Source: Chlamydiota bacterium
GTDB taxonomy: Bacteria; Chlamydiota; Chlamydiia; Chlamydiales; Rhabdochlamydiaceae
Length of the DNA: 64,000 nt
Direction: 5' to 3'
Assembly (NCBI GenBank): GCA_013287985.1
Contig: JABDCT010000004.1
Coordinates: 1-64,000, forward strand
Part shown: piece after piece, positions 36,713 to 45,245 of the stretch
Layout of the letters: each line of letters begins with the position of its first letter
Position numbering within the stretch: position 1 is the first letter of the stretch
Translations under genes and position numbers: made by a program
Notes under the pieces: generated by a model
What the model was told of the DNA's origin: nothing
What the model saw: the letters and a program-made list of their open reading frames with translations, nothing else
Databases searched by the model: none

Positions 36713-39130
36713 ATGAATAAACGCATTTTGTTCTATTTTCTTGCCCTAATCGCCACGTTTTTTCTCGTCCATGAGTGGAATGATTATGCCAATCGCAATG
36801 CAGGCGCACCCAGCAAGCTCGACCAGATCACCATTGATCCTTCGCTAAGACCTACAAAAGAACTCACCGCTCAAGACCGCATCGACTTTAACCTCGTCAG
36901 CCTCTACTCCGATCCAGAACTGACCCAGTTTGTCTGCTACGCTGTGCAGCAAAATTTGCTTTACGTCACTTTGGCCTGGGCTGAACAGCTCCCCGAGCAC
37001 CTCTATGCGCGCCACGACATCACAGCGACTGCCAATATCGACCAGCTGACTCTCCGCGTTAAGCCAGAAGTCTCCGGGGACCCGGTGCTCTATTCCATCT
37101 ACCCGAATCAGAAGCTGCAAATCCCACACGCTCCTCTTATGGGTACTTTCCCGATCGCGCTTGTCTCGTTCCCACCTAAAGGACAAAATCCTGAAGTGAT
37201 CTTTGGCGAAGCTACCGATAAAGGCGTGGTTACGCTCTCAGCCTTGCCCACAACCCCCATGCTGGTTCTGTACAAAGCCAAAGATAATCAATATTACCCT
37301 AATGGCACGTTCGATCCCACTACTGGAAAACTCTCCGCTTTTGTCGATGATCCCGATTTTGAAGCACACGCGCTCGTCATCTATCCTGAAAGCAAAGAAA
37401 TTAGTACCGAGCTACAGCAGCACCCCTATTATGCGCTCGAAACGCCCTATCAGCAGATCGTCTTTTCCTTGGTAGGCGGTGCTATCACTGAGATCAATCT
37501 CCCTTTCCAAACGAAAGAAAATACCAATAGCGTTGTGCGTGCTATTGACTTCGACCGCATCATGCAAAAGATGTATCCTACCAATGCAACTTTTCCCCAA
37601 TATCCCTATCAGGTAGCAGGAGCCGATAACGTCCCAGAGAACAAACAGCCTCAATTGGGCGGTTATTATCCCCTTCTGCGTCGCAATATCATCGGCCCGG
37701 GTGCCCGCGCCTCCACGACTTTCCCTCCTCATTATTATGGCATGTCGATCATCACTGCAGAAGCCGTCCCCGAGGTCTTTATTTATACACTAACGCGTCT
37801 GGAGAAGAACTTAATCGAGTTCGAACTGGTGCAAAGCAACCGCAAAATCACTAAGACCTACACTCTGCCCCCCGATCCTCACGCAGCTCCTTATTGTTTA
37901 GATCTTGCGATTAAAATCGAGGGAGACGCTCGAGGCCTGATCGTGACCCCAGGCGTTCCTGAAGTCGAACTCATTTCAGGCAGTTTTACTCCTACACTAA
38001 AATATCAAGCGGTCCGCGCTGGAAAATCGTTCGTCGAAAATGTGGGCCCACCCAAGCAACTGGTCGAATTTTCACAGGTTCAAATCGACTGGCTCTGCAA
38101 CGGAAATGGCTTTTTTGGCGTCATTATGGATCCTCTCTATAAAACAATGCCTGGCCTTGCTGTCCACCCCCTCTCCGGAGAAGTGGTTCCCTCTCGTCTA
38201 ACTCTAATCGATAGCGAATACAACCGTTTCCCCGCCGAGAAATACCCCGGCTATGAGATGCACCTTCCGATCTATTCAGCAGCCGGGACTACGCACTACC
38301 GTATTTTCGCGGGACCGTTTGACAAGGCGATATTGGAGCGCGTAGATCACACCTACACCGATCCAGATACAGGCGAAAGCCCAAATTATATCTCCTGCCA
38401 AAGCTTTAATGGCTGGTTCGCCTTCATTTCCGAACCCTTTGCGAAGTTTCTCTTCATCCTGATGTCTCTCTTCTACAAATTGACAGGATCGTGGGGCTTC
38501 TCCATCATCATGCTGACCATTGCTCTCCGCTTGATGCTCTATCCGCTCAACACCTGGTCGATCAAATCGACGCTCAAGCTACAGCAGCTCGCGCCTAAAA
38601 TCACAGCGATCCAGGAAAAATACAAAAAAGAGCCGAAGCATGCGCAGCTTGAAATCATGCAGCTCTACCGCGACAAGGGCGTCAACCCTTTCAGCGGCTG
38701 TCTGCCTCTCTTGATCCAGATGCCCTTCTTGATCGGTATGTTCGACCTGCTCAAATCGACATTCGATCTGCGCGGAGCCTCCTTCATCCCCTATTGGATC
38801 GATAACCTGACCGCACCCGATGTGCTCTTCAGCTGGGGCTATCCGCTGCCATTCTTTGGCAACTCGTTCCACCTGCTGCCGATCTTGCTTGGTGCAGTGA
38901 TGTACATCCAGCAGTGGTATAGCTCTTCAAGTGCTCTGGTAAAAGGCGGTAAGCTCAGCGACCAGCAGAGACAGCAGAAGTTTATGGGCAATATCATGGT
39001 CATTGTTTTCACCGTGATGTTCTACCACTTCCCCTCAGGACTAAACATCTACTGGCTCTCTTCCATGTCACTTGGCATCCTCCAGCAGTGGTGGGTCACC
39101 AAACAAATGAAAGCCAAATCGATATCTTAA
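36713..39130 (+). CDS. yidC: membrane protein insertase YidC
   Basis: YidC inserts and folds inner-membrane proteins, with or without SecYEG. The 805-residue product is larger than E. coli YidC (548) because of a long periplasmic region (about 25-560) behind the first membrane helix (about 5-20). The conserved C-terminal insertase domain holds GWGFSIIMLTIALRLMLYPL-type helices with the hydrophilic-groove Arg, the cytoplasmic coiled segment LQQLAPKITAIQEKY, GVNPFSGCLPLLIQMPF and the final helices to SGLNIYWLSS. The large periplasmic part and adjacency to a dnaA paralogue match the chlamydial arrangement. Confidence 0.93.
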   Translation: MNKRILFYFLALIATFFLVHEWNDYANRNAGAPSKLDQITIDPSLRPTKELTAQDRIDFNLVSLYSDPELTQFVCYAVQQNLLYVTLAWAEQLPEHLYARHDITATANIDQLTLRVKPEVSGDPVLYSIYPNQKLQIPHAPLMGTFPIALVSFPPKGQNPEVIFGEATDKGVVTLSALPTTPMLVLYKAKDNQYYPNGTFDPTTGKLSAFVDDPDFEAHALVIYPESKEISTELQQHPYYALETPYQQIVFSLVGGAITEINLPFQTKENTNSVVRAIDFDRIMQKMYPTNATFPQYPYQVAGADNVPENKQPQLGGYYPLLRRNIIGPGARASTTFPPHYYGMSIITAEAVPEVFIYTLTRLEKNLIEFELVQSNRKITKTYTLPPDPHAAPYCLDLAIKIEGDARGLIVTPGVPEVELISGSFTPTLKYQAVRAGKSFVENVGPPKQLVEFSQVQIDWLCNGNGFFGVIMDPLYKTMPGLAVHPLSGEVVPSRLTLIDSEYNRFPAEKYPGYEMHLPIYSAAGTTHYRIFAGPFDKAILERVDHTYTDPDTGESPNYISCQSFNGWFAFISEPFAKFLFILMSLFYKLTGSWGFSIIMLTIALRLMLYPLNTWSIKSTLKLQQLAPKITAIQEKYKKEPKHAQLEIMQLYRDKGVNPFSGCLPLLIQMPFLIGMFDLLKSTFDLRGASFIPYWIDNLTAPDVLFSWGYPLPFFGNSFHLLPILLGAVMYIQQWYSSSSALVKGGKLSDQQRQQKFMGNIMVIVFTVMFYHFPSGLNIYWLSSMSLGILQQWWVTKQMKAKSIS

Positions 39131-40440
39131 TGGACCATTGGAATGCCTTTTTGCGAGTCTTAGAGGAGAAACTCGGCAAAGAAGCTGTAGATCGTTGGAT
39201 CAAGCCTTTTAAGGTCTGCGACTACGACGCCAAGAATCTCTACCTGGAAGCAGCGGATCCTTTTCAAGCCCACTGGTTTGAAGAACAGATCCGCCCGCTC
39301 TGTAAGACCCACTTTCTCGATCAGAATCAGCAGCCGATCAAAGTCCATATCCGGGTTCCCGGCACGCAAAAGGGCAGCAGCCGCAAAGCCGCTCCCACTC
39401 CACTGCCCATCGAACTGCGGGGTGACAACCTCGATAAGAACGCAACTTTCGAGAACTTCATCTGCACGGAGGAGAATAAGCTCCTCGTCGAGCTCCTCAA
39501 AACCCTGCCTAACCCCTCTTATAATCCCGTATACCTCTTTGGCAGCGCGGGGGTAGGCAAGAGCCATCTTCTGATGGCAGCAGCGCAACACCTGGCGGCA
39601 AAGGGCTTAAAAGCGCTGTATGTCCACGCCTCCACCTTTACCGACCATGTCGTCCAGGCGATCCGCTCCTCCCAGATGCAGCATCTGCGCACGCGCTACC
39701 GCGCCGTCGATGCTCTCATCATCGATGATATCCACATCTTGGCGCGCAAAAACGCTACCCAAGAGGAGTTTTTCCACACCTTTAACGCCTTGCACAGTCG
39801 AGGTAAGCAGATCATTTTGTCAGCAAAAGAGGCGCCGAGCCAATTGGAAGATATAGAGCCACGCCTCACCAGTCGCTTTGAGTGGGGGGTATTTTTCGAA
39901 GTCCATCCTCTCGGTTTAGCTGAGCTGTGCCAGGTGTTAAGACAGCGCTGCCGGCTCCTGCAATTTCCCCTCTCCGATGAGGGGATCGCCTTTTTAGCAC
40001 AGAATTTTAGCGGCAACCTAGCCGCTCTGATGCAGGCCTTCGAAGCACTCATCCTGCGCAGCGCAAAACGCAGCTTTTCTCTCACAAAAGAAGAGATCGA
40101 GGGCAAAATTGGCGACCTGATTGCCCTGGAAAAAGCAGAATCCGCCTCCCCGGAGAAGATCATTTCCGCCACAGCGGCCTATTTTGGCATCCGGGTCGAA
40201 GACATTTTAGGAAAATCACAGGGGCGCCAAGCTACGCTGCCGCGCCAGATTGCGCTCTATCTCTGCAGAAACAAATTAAAACTGCCTTTTCAGGCGCTTG
40301 GAAGATTATTTGGACGCGACCATTCGACAGTGATGACGAGCATTAAGCAGATCGAAGAGAAAAAACTAAAAGGCGGTGAAATCTCCACCGCCCTGCTTGA
40401 AATTGAAAAGGCGTTAGCCCTAAACAAGAAAAATAAATAA
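39130..40440 (+). CDS. dnaA: DnaA-family replication initiator, second paralogue type
   Basis: The 436-residue protein has the four DnaA parts: N-terminal domain I (WNAFLRVLEEKLGKEAVDRW), AAA+ domain III with Walker A LFGSAGVGKSHLL and Walker B ALIIDDIHIL, and domain IV with the DnaA signature PFQALGRLFGRDHSTVMTSI. Chlamydiae carry two DnaA proteins, and the one beside yidC is generally regarded as the paralogue; which one fires the origin here cannot be told. The start overlaps the yidC stop (TAATG) and has no Shine-Dalgarno, so translation is coupled. Its TAA lies within the left arm of the 40437 palindrome. Confidence 0.92.
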   Translation: MDHWNAFLRVLEEKLGKEAVDRWIKPFKVCDYDAKNLYLEAADPFQAHWFEEQIRPLCKTHFLDQNQQPIKVHIRVPGTQKGSSRKAAPTPLPIELRGDNLDKNATFENFICTEENKLLVELLKTLPNPSYNPVYLFGSAGVGKSHLLMAAAQHLAAKGLKALYVHASTFTDHVVQAIRSSQMQHLRTRYRAVDALIIDDIHILARKNATQEEFFHTFNALHSRGKQIILSAKEAPSQLEDIEPRLTSRFEWGVFFEVHPLGLAELCQVLRQRCRLLQFPLSDEGIAFLAQNFSGNLAALMQAFEALILRSAKRSFSLTKEEIEGKIGDLIALEKAESASPEKIISATAAYFGIRVEDILGKSQGRQATLPRQIALYLCRNKLKLPFQALGRLFGRDHSTVMTSIKQIEEKKLKGGEISTALLEIEKALALNKKNK

Positions 40441-40498
40441 CAGGATATTAAGATAGACAGGATAATTTTTTATCCTGTCCATCCTAATATCCTGTTAT
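40437..40498. repeat. 62-bp palindrome, second copy of the 10913 element
   Basis: Arms 40437-40465 and 40470-40498 match with two mismatches and a 4-nt loop. The sequence is nearly the same as the element at 10913-10970. It overlaps the dnaA stop codon and ends 24 bases before the 3' end of the convergent slc1, so it is placed as a bidirectional terminator. Confidence 0.87.
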
Positions 40499-40521
40499 CT
40501 ATTTTATTTCTTTTTGTTCTC

Positions 40522-41019
40522 TTAGATCTTGATGAAGCGATCGCCGGGTTTTCCACCGAGAGAGGATGGAGTTGCGGCTGGTTCTTTCGCTATTTCACGG
40601 CCTTCGCAAATATCTTTTGCTTTAGCACGCCATTTTTCTACTGCATCGACGAATACAGGAGCAAAACGACGGAGAAGATGCTGGTCAGCGCCTGGTCCCA
40701 TATCGAGAACAGCGTGCATCAGGATCAATTCTTCGGGCACAGCTACACCAATACCACCGCCAGCCATCTGGCCGCCGAGCATCGATCCTTCTAGGAGCGC
40801 TTCGTAAAGGCGTAGACGGATCTTGTCGTCTTTTGGTAGACCATCGAGAATCGGAGAGTAGAGATAGAGACGGTCGGAGTTGGGTTCGTAGGTCAAGTGA
40901 AGGGAAAAGGTATTATCTATACCTAAAATACAGGTGTTATTCTCGTCAAAAGCCAACCCTTCTAGATTGAGCTCTTTTCCGAATTCCCTTAGGTTCTGCT
41001 TTGCGTTTTCTAACGACAT
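40522..41019 (-). CDS. slc1: type III secretion chaperone Slc1-like (CesT/SycE family)
   Basis: In Chlamydia trachomatis, Slc1 (CT043) binds early type III effectors such as Tarp and directs them to the secretion machine. This 165-residue acidic protein follows it closely: ENAKQNLREFGKELNL, NNTCILGIDNTFSLHLTYE, the strongly conserved LLEGSMLGGQMAGGGIGVAV and ELILMHAVLDMG. The C-terminal tail is Pro/Gly-rich as in the homologue. GGAGG lies 7 nt before the ATG. It diverges from glgX across a 213-nt region with inverted repeats. It is the strongest direct sign of a type III system in this organism. Confidence 0.92.
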   Translation of the reverse strand: MSLENAKQNLREFGKELNLEGLAFDENNTCILGIDNTFSLHLTYEPNSDRLYLYSPILDGLPKDDKIRLRLYEALLEGSMLGGQMAGGGIGVAVPEELILMHAVLDMGPGADQHLLRRFAPVFVDAVEKWRAKAKDICEGREIAKEPAATPSSLGGKPGDRFIKI

Positions 41020-41049
41020 TTACTGTCCTCCTTTCGATCAGACTGGTTG

Positions 41050-41104
41050 ACTGGACTTTAGCCTTTGCTCAGGGCCGCTTTCGCGCTATGATCTAAAGTC
41101 CAGT
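41050..41104. promoter_or_regulatory. 12-bp inverted repeat between slc1 and glgX
   Basis: ACTGGACTTTAG at 41050-41061 and its exact complement at 41093-41104 enclose a 31-nt G/C-rich loop. A second, smaller inverted repeat (GAATTGG at 41106-41112, CCAATTC at 41137-41143) follows. The pair occupies the shared upstream region of two divergent genes and could be operator sites or a structured leader of slc1. The rest of 41105-41232 is A-rich up to the glgX start, with TAGACT at 41219-41224, 8 nt before the ATG, as a possible -10 box. Confidence 0.5.
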
Positions 41105-41232
41105 AGAATTGGCTTCCGGGGCAAACACAAGAATAACCAATTCCGCTACTAAAATCTAGCAATAAAAGAAGTTTCCCAAGGATGTGCAAAAATCGCAACA
41201 AAAAAAACAAAAAAAAAGTAGACTGCATCTAG

Positions 41233-43200
41233 ATGGTAGATACACAAAGAGGCTATGCGACACCACTTGGTGTTTCCAAGAGGCCTGAAGGGACTAATTT
41301 CGCCCTATTTTCTCAGCACGCAAAGCATGTGGTATTATGCCTATTTCATCCCGGAGAGTCCGCTCCGTTCAAGGAAATTTGTCTTGATTCTAAAAACAAT
41401 CGCACCGGCCAGATCTGGCATGCTCTTGTCACCGACCTCCCCGAGCCGTGCGAATACGCCTACCGCGTCGATGAAAAGAAATATTTGATCGATCCCTACG
41501 CCCGTTCTCTTTCTCCTTCTACGTCGTGGGGGAAAAAAGAAGACTTTAACACGTTGCATGGAAAAGTCCTTTCACAGGTCGAGTTTGACTGGCAAGAGGA
41601 TCATCCGCCAAAGATCCCGATGGAGCAGCTGATCATCTACGAAATGCACGTCCGTGGCTTCACGCAAGATCCTTCAAGCGGAGTTGCTGCAAAGGGGACA
41701 TTTAGTGGCATCGTCGACAAAATTCCCTATTTAAAAGAGCTGGGAGTCAACGCCATCGAGCTTCTGCCGACTTTTCTCTTTAACGAAAAAGACAATGCGC
41801 ACGATCCCAATCTATTCAACTTCTGGGGTTACGCCTCCTTAAGCTACTTTGCCCTCATGAGCCGTTATGCTTCCGATCCTTCTTGGGGCGGAGAGATCAA
41901 AGAATTTAAGACAATGGTGAGCGCGCTCCACCGCGCAGGTATCGAAGTGATTCTCGATGTGGTCTATAACCACACAGGAGAAAATGACGCAGCCCATCCT
42001 GCGATTTCATGGCGCGGTATCGATAATTCTGTTTATTACATGCTCTCTAAAGAGGGACAGCCTCTGGATTTTACCGGATGTGGCAACACAGTCAATTGCA
42101 ACCATCCGGTGACCATGCGCATGATTCTCGACTCGCTCCGCTACTGCGTCAGCGAACTGCACATCGACGGCTTCCGCTTCGACCTCGCCTCTATCTTCTA
42201 TCGCACAAGCGGAGGTAAAGTCGCCGTGAATCCTCCCATCTTGGCTGCGATCCAAGAAGATCCCCTCCTGTCTCAAACCAAACTCATCGCCGAAGCATGG
42301 GACGCAGCAGGCCTCTATCAAGTCGGATCTTTCGGCGGAGCACATTGGGCGGAGTGGAATGGCCAATATCGCGATGTCGTCCGCCGCTTCATCAAAGGAA
42401 CGAATGGCCAATCCGGACGATTTGCCAGCTGCATTTGCGGATCGGAAGATCTCTATGGCAAAGGCAGAGCCCCCTACCACAGCATCAACTTCATCACGGC
42501 TCACGACGGCTTTACGCTCCGCGATCTTGTCAGCTACAACGAGAAGCACAATGAAGAGAATGGGGAGCAGGGACGCGACGGAATGTCGCAAAACGATAGC
42601 TGGAATTGCGGCGCAGAAGGCCCGACAACGGATGAGAATGTCAATCAGCTGCGCGCGCGGCAGATGCGCAACTTCATGCTCGCGCTATTTACCTCTATCG
42701 GCACGCCGATGATGCTGATGAGCGATGAATATGGCCACACTCGCGACGGCAATAACAACCCCTACTCTCTCGACAATGAGAAAAACTACTTTCTCTGGGA
42801 CAAGCAGGATGCGCCATTTTCGCGCTTCGTCAAGCTCATCATAGGATGGAGAAAGCGCCTTAAGCTCTTGCAAAAAACGCATTTTCTCTCTTCACACGAT
42901 GTGACCTGGCATGGCACAAAGGTGAACCAACCCGACTGGGGCGACGCAAACAGACTTGTTGCATACACTCTGCAAAACAGCGAGGGCTGCGCGCTCTATA
43001 TCGCTTACAACGCTTTTGCTGAGCCCGTTGAAGTCGAACTCCCCTTTCCTCCCTGTTGTACAAAATGGAAGCGTGTTGTCGACACCAACCTCCCCTCGCC
43101 AGATGACATCACCGATTCTCCGCAGCCGATCGAAAGTGCGACCTATACACTTGCTCCCTATAGCGCGATTATGCTCATCTCGTTTATTCTGGAAGAATGA
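41233..43200 (+). CDS. glgX: glycogen debranching enzyme (isoamylase type)
   Basis: GlgX hydrolyses alpha-1,6 branches of glycogen after phosphorylase action. The 655-residue protein has an N-terminal CBM48 domain (GTNFALFSQHAKHVVLCLF), then a GH13 barrel with YNHTGE, the nucleophile Asp in HIDGFRFDLASI, the acid Glu in LIAEAWDAAG and the transition-state Asp in FITAHDGFTLRD. Length and order are typical of GlgX/TreX. It lies near slc1 as in Chlamydia, but here slc1 is divergent. Its end overlaps the CPBP gene by 4 nt. Confidence 0.94.
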   Translation: MVDTQRGYATPLGVSKRPEGTNFALFSQHAKHVVLCLFHPGESAPFKEICLDSKNNRTGQIWHALVTDLPEPCEYAYRVDEKKYLIDPYARSLSPSTSWGKKEDFNTLHGKVLSQVEFDWQEDHPPKIPMEQLIIYEMHVRGFTQDPSSGVAAKGTFSGIVDKIPYLKELGVNAIELLPTFLFNEKDNAHDPNLFNFWGYASLSYFALMSRYASDPSWGGEIKEFKTMVSALHRAGIEVILDVVYNHTGENDAAHPAISWRGIDNSVYYMLSKEGQPLDFTGCGNTVNCNHPVTMRMILDSLRYCVSELHIDGFRFDLASIFYRTSGGKVAVNPPILAAIQEDPLLSQTKLIAEAWDAAGLYQVGSFGGAHWAEWNGQYRDVVRRFIKGTNGQSGRFASCICGSEDLYGKGRAPYHSINFITAHDGFTLRDLVSYNEKHNEENGEQGRDGMSQNDSWNCGAEGPTTDENVNQLRARQMRNFMLALFTSIGTPMMLMSDEYGHTRDGNNNPYSLDNEKNYFLWDKQDAPFSRFVKLIIGWRKRLKLLQKTHFLSSHDVTWHGTKVNQPDWGDANRLVAYTLQNSEGCALYIAYNAFAEPVEVELPFPPCCTKWKRVVDTNLPSPDDITDSPQPIESATYTLAPYSAIMLISFILEE

Positions 43201-44057
43201 GCTTATTTTCGATACTCGCCCTCGCTCTATGGGCGCTCGCAACAAACGCCTATGCGCTAGCCAAAAGATACTTCATTTTGCCCAATAAGCGCTGGCCGCT
43301 CCGGATGCCCTTTCTCGGTTTTGCCGTCTGTTTTGGCTTCTATTTTTTCTGCACCTCCTATCTCGCCCCCTCTATCGCCACCAACGTCCTGCAACTCGCC
43401 AACGCCAAAGAACCTGACGTCACTTCTCTGCCCATCGAAGTCATCAGCACCCTCCAAACACTGCTGATGCTGCTGATCATCGGCACGCTCTTTCTTTTCC
43501 TCGCTCTCTATCCTTCCATCTCCCTGCGACAGATCTGGAAAAGCGCCATGGGCTCTCCCTCGACGAAAATTCAGGACTTTCGCTTGGGTGCATTGACCTG
43601 GCTGCTCGCTTTTCCTCTCGTCACTCTTCTGGGCGAGTTCGGCGATCGCTTCGTCAACCACTTCTTTGGCCCTCACACCTACGATCAAGCCGCCGTACAA
43701 TTCATCAAGGAAACGCTGCCCGTTCCCTTTGCTCTTGCTATGGCGCTCGTCTCGATCGTCCTCCTCGCGCCCATCCTCGAAGAGCTGCTTTTCCGCGGTG
43801 TGCTGCAAAACTTCCTCCGCGATTACGTAGGCCCTCACAGCTCTATCGTTCTTTCCGCACTCCTCTTTACCGCTTTTCACTACTCCCCGAGCCAAGGCTA
43901 CGGCAATATTCCTCTTCTCAGCGCACTGCTTGTTTTAGGCGGCTACCTCGGATTTTTGTATGAACGGCAGGGCTCGCTCTTTGCCACCGTCGGTCTGCAT
44001 ATGACCTTCAATGCAGTGAGCGCATTGCGCATTATCCTCAACCCTGCGACGGCTTAG
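43197..44057 (+). CDS. CPBP-family intramembrane metalloprotease
   Basis: The 286-residue membrane protein has about seven hydrophobic segments. The CPBP/Abi motifs are clear in the C-terminal half: LAPILEELLFRGVLQNFL (EExxxR, about 190-207), then FTAFHYSP with the second-motif His and LHMTFNAVSAL with the HxxxN-like His. CPBP proteases resemble eukaryotic Rce1 prenyl proteases; bacterial substrates vary and cannot be inferred. It starts in the glgX stop codon (4-nt overlap) and is followed after 4 nt by the PP2C gene. Confidence 0.88.
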   Translation: MSLFSILALALWALATNAYALAKRYFILPNKRWPLRMPFLGFAVCFGFYFFCTSYLAPSIATNVLQLANAKEPDVTSLPIEVISTLQTLLMLLIIGTLFLFLALYPSISLRQIWKSAMGSPSTKIQDFRLGALTWLLAFPLVTLLGEFGDRFVNHFFGPHTYDQAAVQFIKETLPVPFALAMALVSIVLLAPILEELLFRGVLQNFLRDYVGPHSSIVLSALLFTAFHYSPSQGYGNIPLLSALLVLGGYLGFLYERQGSLFATVGLHMTFNAVSALRIILNPATA

Positions 44058-44061
44058 AAAA

Positions 44062-44772
44062 ATGAATATTGAAAGCTACGGAGCATCGGACATCGGCCTC
44101 GTCAGACTCAGTAATGAAGATGTCTGGGCCCACGTTGCGAGCCAGAACTTTTTCATTCTCGCCGATGGCATGGGCGGCCACCAGGCCGGTGAGATCGCCG
44201 CGCACGAAACCGTTCTCAAACTCTGCCAGTGGGCACAAAAACTCCCCGCTTCTCTATCACAAGACACACTCTCCCCTCTTCTCGAAAGAGCGATCGCCGA
44301 CGCCAATCTCTGGGTCTACACCCTTTCCACCCAAAATAGGGAGATGGCAGGCATGGGGACAACTCTCTGCCTCGCCTTCGTGATCAATCACACCCTGCTC
44401 TATGCCCATGTCGGCGACAGCCGCCTCTACAGAGTGCGCAAGGGCCGGATCGCACGCCTCACCATCGACCACTCACTCAAGAGTGCGCGCGGGGATGGCA
44501 ACCGCACCCGCGTGCCCTACAGGAATGTGCTCACACGCGCTGTCGGCACACAGCCCAACGTGCTTGCGGATATTCATTCTGAGGAAGTGGTAAAGGGAGA
44601 TGTCTATTTTCTGTGCAGCGATGGACTCACCGACAACTTGAGCGACGATGATATCTTAGAGACTATTGAAAACGCATCTTCAGTTAAAGAAGCGACCGAC
44701 GCGCTGATCGATGAGGCGAAGCAGCGCGGCGGTTCGGACAATATCACGATCGTGATGTTCAAGATTGCTTGA
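44062..44772 (+). CDS. PP2C-type serine/threonine phosphatase
   Basis: The 236-residue protein carries the bacterial PP2C (PppA/Stp) metal motifs in order: GLVRLSNEDVW (about 12-22), ADGMGGHQAGE (about 35-45), AGMGTTLCLAF, HVGDSRLYRVRKG, LCSDGLTDNLSDDD and SDNITIVMF. It dephosphorylates proteins in the cytoplasm. Its likely counterpart, a Ser/Thr kinase, is encoded 1.5 kb downstream on the other strand. It is the last gene of the glgX-CPBP-PP2C run. Confidence 0.93.
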   Translation: MNIESYGASDIGLVRLSNEDVWAHVASQNFFILADGMGGHQAGEIAAHETVLKLCQWAQKLPASLSQDTLSPLLERAIADANLWVYTLSTQNREMAGMGTTLCLAFVINHTLLYAHVGDSRLYRVRKGRIARLTIDHSLKSARGDGNRTRVPYRNVLTRAVGTQPNVLADIHSEEVVKGDVYFLCSDGLTDNLSDDDILETIENASSVKEATDALIDEAKQRGGSDNITIVMFKIA

Positions 44773-44780
44773 TTTTTTAA

Positions 44781-45188
44781 TTATACTTTGTTGGTGAACA
44801 CTTCTGGGGGGATAGAAAATATATGCCCTTTTGCTATACAAACGCGCACGACTCTCTCTGATGTGACCACATCTCGCATGAAGGGATTAATAACCACATC
44901 CACTGCCGCCCAAATGACGGAGTAAGCGCTACTCGTTTGCCATTCAGCAATTTTTTGACACTTTTCTTCACTAAGTGGAAGGAACAATGAGGCCAGGCGC
45001 GCAATTGCAGCAAAAGCCGCTTCTACCAAAGCAAAAGGCACCATGAGGATCAGCCCTACCTCTGCAGCAATTACACTAAGGGGATTGGGATTTTTTTTCT
45101 GAAGCACAAAAGGCCATTCGTGATCCTGTCCGTTGGGGTTACGGAACGAGGTGATAGCTGTTAACATTGTACTTGAATAACTTGACAT
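44781..45188 (-). CDS. small hydrophobic protein of unknown function
   Basis: The 135-residue product has a broad bilobed hydrophobic region (about residues 36-73, ISVIAAEVGLILMVPFA and AFAAIARLASLFLPL) flanked by polar ends. Bilobed hydrophobic domains occur in chlamydial inclusion-membrane proteins, but the evidence here is topology only. The start at 45188 is chosen because AGAGGAG lies 6 nt upstream; an ATG at 45215 lies before this site. It converges on the PP2C gene with an 8-nt gap. Confidence 0.65.
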   Translation of the reverse strand: MSSYSSTMLTAITSFRNPNGQDHEWPFVLQKKNPNPLSVIAAEVGLILMVPFALVEAAFAAIARLASLFLPLSEEKCQKIAEWQTSSAYSVIWAAVDVVINPFMRDVVTSERVVRVCIAKGHIFSIPPEVFTNKV

Positions 45189-45245
45189 ATAGAACTCCTC
45201 TTTAATAAAGGACATTAATGATAGAATAATTTAAAATATGAGTCC

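Noticed and set aside
39130-40500. Replication origin beside dnaA
   Set aside because: No cluster of DnaA boxes (TTATCCACA-like) or AT-rich unwinding region was seen next to this dnaA paralogue; the palindrome downstream is a dispersed repeat.
41050-41143. tRNA or riboswitch in the slc1-glgX spacer
   Set aside because: The hairpins do not form a cloverleaf, there is no T-loop GGTTCGA-like motif, and no known riboswitch core is visible.
43257-43895. 212-residue frame antisense to the CPBP protease gene
   Set aside because: Charged repetitive shadow of hydrophobic codons; the CPBP motifs on the plus strand are decisive.
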